NCBI GenBank assembly: GCA_040389045.1
Contig: JAZKAT010000044.1
Coordinates: 1-35,086, forward strand
Direction: 5' to 3'
DNA: 35,086 bases
DNA from: UBA5158 sp040389045
GTDB lineage: Bacteria; Pseudomonadota; Gammaproteobacteria; DSM-16500
Below, one piece after another: positions 33,088 through 35,086 of this stretch. Within the stretch, counting starts at the first letter, position 1. Each line of letters opens with the position of its first letter. The notes below the pieces were generated by a model, which searched no databases, was not told the DNA's origin, and saw nothing but the letters and a program-made list of their open reading frames with translations. Both the position numbers and the translations under genes were made by a program.

Positions 33088-33141
33088 ATGCCAGCGAAGG
33101 CTGGCATACAGGAAGGCCTCCACTGGCATGACCGTGGAGGC
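33088..33141. repeat. Double-hairpin element between ftsL and ftsI
   Basis: ATGCCAGC/GCTGGCAT (33088-33095, 33100-33107; 4-nt loop) followed by GCCTCCAC/GTGGAGGC (33116-33123, 33134-33141; 10-nt loop). Both stems are perfect. It fills the 95-nt gap in an otherwise tight operon and lacks a T-run, so it probably acts, if at all, on mRNA processing or decay. Confidence 0.75.
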
Positions 33142-33165
33142 AGCAAGCTTTGAGGTTTAATCCCC

Positions 33166-34854
33166 GTGAAATCCAGATTCCCAGCAACCTTCATCCCCTG
33201 GCGTTTTTATCTAGTAATAGCCTCCATTTTATTAATCATTTTTGGATTGGTAGCGCGGGTTGTTGATTTAACCGTGATAGACCGGGTCTTTTTGCAGCAT
33301 GAAGGCGATGCCCGCGTGTTGCGTACGCTTAATATGCCAGCGTTTCGTGGCATGATCACTGACCGTAATGGTTATCCATTAGCAGTGAGCACTTCCGTTT
33401 TTTCCATCTGGATGAACCCGCAGGAATTTCTGTCTACGCCCGAGAACATTGATATTCTCTCGCGTACTCTGGATGTGAATTCATCCATTATTTTAGCGCA
33501 ACTCGCTGCGCATAAAACCAAAGGCCGTGAATTTATTTATATCAAACGTGGGGTGCAGCCGGATTTGGCCAATGCGGTGAAGAAATTGGATTTACCAGGT
33601 GTTTATTTGCAGGAAGAATACAAACGCTATTATCCCGAAGGGGAAGTGTCAGCGCATTTAATTGGTTTTACCAATATCGATGACAAAGGCCAGGAAGGTT
33701 TGGAATTAATTTATAACGATTGGTTGACGGGTACGCGCGGTATCAAGAAGGTCATTAAAGACAGGCTAGGGCGTTCAGTTTCCGATGTTAAAATGATTCA
33801 GCAGCAACATCCCGGCAAAGATTTGATGCTCAGCATGGATAGGCGAATCCAATATCTTGCCTATCGTGAATTAATGGCTGGGATCAAAGAAAATGTCGCC
33901 GTCTCGGGTTCGGTAGTGGTAATGGATGTGAAAACCGGCGAAGTTCTCGCGATGGTGAACCAACCTTCTTATAATCCAAATAATCGCGCTGAACGGTTAA
34001 ACGATGTTTATCGTAACCGCGCCGTGACCGATTCTTTTGAACCGGGTTCTACCATCAAAGCATTTAGTATCGCCAGCGCACTGGATAGTGGTTTATACAA
34101 ACCGGATACTGTCATTGATACTTCACCCGGCTGGTTGAACGTAGACCGTCATCTGGTGCGGGATGAGCATAACAATGGGTTAATCAATCTGGCGCAAATC
34201 CTGCAAGTGTCTAGTAATGTGGGCACGACTAAAGTGATTTTATCGCTGCCACCCAATCAATTGTGGAGTTTACTGCACCGGGTGGGTTTTGGCGAAACAA
34301 CAGGCATTGGTTTCCCAGGAGAACAGGCGGGCTCGTTGGTGCAAAGGCCAAAGTGGTCACCTTTTGTGCTTGCGACGCTTGCCTTTGGTTATGGCATATC
34401 AGCCACGCCTATCCAGCTGGCGCAGGCCTATGCCATTTTTGCTAACGCAGGGGTGAAAGTACCGGTTTCTTTGTTGAGGGTGGATAATCCGCCCGCTGGT
34501 GAAACAGTGCTGAAACCCGAAGTCGCAAGGCAAATGATGGCTTTACTGGAGACGGTAACTTCGACCAAAGGGGCGACAGGACAATTAGCTCGAGTGCCAG
34601 GGTATCGGGTCGCAGGCAAGACTGGTACCGCAGTGATGGCGGGGCCGCACGGTTATCAAAAACATCATTACACGTCTACGTTTGTGGGTATTGCGCCGGT
34701 TAGTAATCCTCGGCTGGTGGTTGCCGTAGTGATCCATGACCCGCAGGGCCAGCATTATTATGCGAGTTTTGTGTCGGCGCCCGTGTTCCAGAAGATTATG
34801 GAAGGGACGTTGCGGATATTGAATATTTCCCCGGACGACCCACAATCGCTATGA
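33166..34854 (+). CDS. ftsI: Peptidoglycan D,D-transpeptidase FtsI (PBP3)
   Basis: A protein of 562 residues that cross-links septal peptidoglycan. It has GTG start at 33166 with GAGGT 9 nt upstream. A short cytoplasmic end and one transmembrane helix (about 14-32) precede the pedestal domain. The penicillin-binding motifs are S295-TIK298, S349-S-N351 and K485-TGT488, all intact. Its place between ftsL and murE is the standard dcw order. Confidence 0.97.
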   Translation: MKSRFPATFIPWRFYLVIASILLIIFGLVARVVDLTVIDRVFLQHEGDARVLRTLNMPAFRGMITDRNGYPLAVSTSVFSIWMNPQEFLSTPENIDILSRTLDVNSSIILAQLAAHKTKGREFIYIKRGVQPDLANAVKKLDLPGVYLQEEYKRYYPEGEVSAHLIGFTNIDDKGQEGLELIYNDWLTGTRGIKKVIKDRLGRSVSDVKMIQQQHPGKDLMLSMDRRIQYLAYRELMAGIKENVAVSGSVVVMDVKTGEVLAMVNQPSYNPNNRAERLNDVYRNRAVTDSFEPGSTIKAFSIASALDSGLYKPDTVIDTSPGWLNVDRHLVRDEHNNGLINLAQILQVSSNVGTTKVILSLPPNQLWSLLHRVGFGETTGIGFPGEQAGSLVQRPKWSPFVLATLAFGYGISATPIQLAQAYAIFANAGVKVPVSLLRVDNPPAGETVLKPEVARQMMALLETVTSTKGATGQLARVPGYRVAGKTGTAVMAGPHGYQKHHYTSTFVGIAPVSNPRLVVAVVIHDPQGQHYYASFVSAPVFQKIMEGTLRILNISPDDPQSL

Positions 34855-34860
34855 CTTCTT

Positions 34861-34909
34861 CCCCTCTCCCCCTGTGGGAGAGGGTGGCGCCGAAGGCGAC
34901 GGGTGAGGG
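34861..34909. repeat. CCTCTCCC-type dispersed repeat after ftsI
   Basis: CCCTCTCCC (34862-34870) and GGGAGAGGG (34876-34884) form a perfect 9-bp stem, followed by GCGCCGAAGGCG and GGGTGAGGG. It lies 7 nt after the ftsI stop and separates ftsI from murE, which usually follow each other closely. Confidence 0.75.
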
Positions 34910-35019
34910 TTGTTTGTTTGGCACATTTTTTCTTAGAACAAAAGCGCTCCTCATCCATTTCCACAAGCGGAGAAGGGAATTTATTGTAGATTTTAGTTCT
35001 GAATCAGCGGGTTTAAGGA

Positions 35020-35025
35020 TATAAT
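35020..35025 (+). promoter_or_regulatory. Possible -10 box before murE
   Basis: A perfect TATAAT (35020-35025) lies 28 bp before the murE ATG. No good -35 at 16-18 bp is visible, so an internal promoter restarting the dcw cluster after the repeat is possible but weakly supported. Confidence 0.3.
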
Positions 35026-35053
35026 TTACCGAACTATTGTCGCGATTATCACT

Positions 35054-35086
35054 ATGATTACAGCCAAATTATCAGACCTCCTCAAA
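35054..35086 (+). CDS. murE: Start of UDP-MurNAc-tripeptide synthetase (partial)
   Basis: Only 11 codons (MITAKLSDLLK) are in the window and the gene continues beyond it. The residues match the usual MurE opening (polar start then L.DLL), and murE is expected directly after ftsI. Identification rests mainly on position. Confidence 0.6.
   Translation, partial: MITAKLSDLLK

Overview
The window looks like chromosome of a gammaproteobacterium, and most probably of the Legionella/Coxiella/Aquicella/Berkiella side of that class. This is inferred from gene content and order; no 16S gene is present. The gammaproteobacterial signs are the blocks rsmI/lpoA-yraN-diaA-dolP, greA-rlmE-ftsH, rplM-rpsI next to sspA-sspB, and the start of the dcw cluster (mraZ-rsmH-ftsL-ftsI-murE). 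An ankyrin-type protein, several large proteins with no recognisable family, and an HU protein with a long basic tail fit a host-associated relative of the Legionellales.

Layout. 1-2354: two unassigned genes (ankyrin-like; multi-pass membrane) bracketed by two nearly identical ~95-bp palindromic repeats. 2360-4929 (minus): recN and nadK. 5004-14391 (plus): hrcA, grpE, dnaK, dnaJ, greA, rlmE, ftsH, glmM, covering protein folding, transcript cleavage, rRNA methylation, membrane proteolysis and cell-wall precursor supply; a clear sigma-32-type promoter sits in front of dnaK. 14410-17661: an unknown protein of about 1083 residues with degenerate ~34-residue repeats. 17662-18104: gene-free repeat cluster. 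18105-21028: HU-like gene (minus), rplM, rpsI (with an unusual acidic Gly/Ser insertion), tRNA-Gln(CUG), sspA, sspB. 21256-23569: two unknown adjacent genes whose C-termini share a motif. 23552-29244 (minus): lpoA, yraN, diaA, two dolP-like BON lipoproteins and a soluble hybrid histidine kinase, mostly overlapping and so probably one transcript. 29299-30156: rsmI, divergent from it. 30187-31094: repeats around rnpB, the RNase P RNA. 31295-35086: mraZ with a four-box operator, rsmH, ftsL, ftsI and the first codons of murE.

At least three families of short palindromic repeats are scattered between genes. The most striking has arms of the form ATTCCC-N8-GGGAAT facing each other around a variable core, an architecture like the dRS3/NIME elements of Neisseria. 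Copies with matching cores bracket the two-gene island at the left end and the rnpB gene. No CRISPR array, insertion-sequence transposase, prophage or recognised defence system was seen. The best candidates for new biology are the unassigned proteins (227-1102, 1157-2239, 14410-17661, 21256-23569), the S9 insertion and the mosaic repeats.
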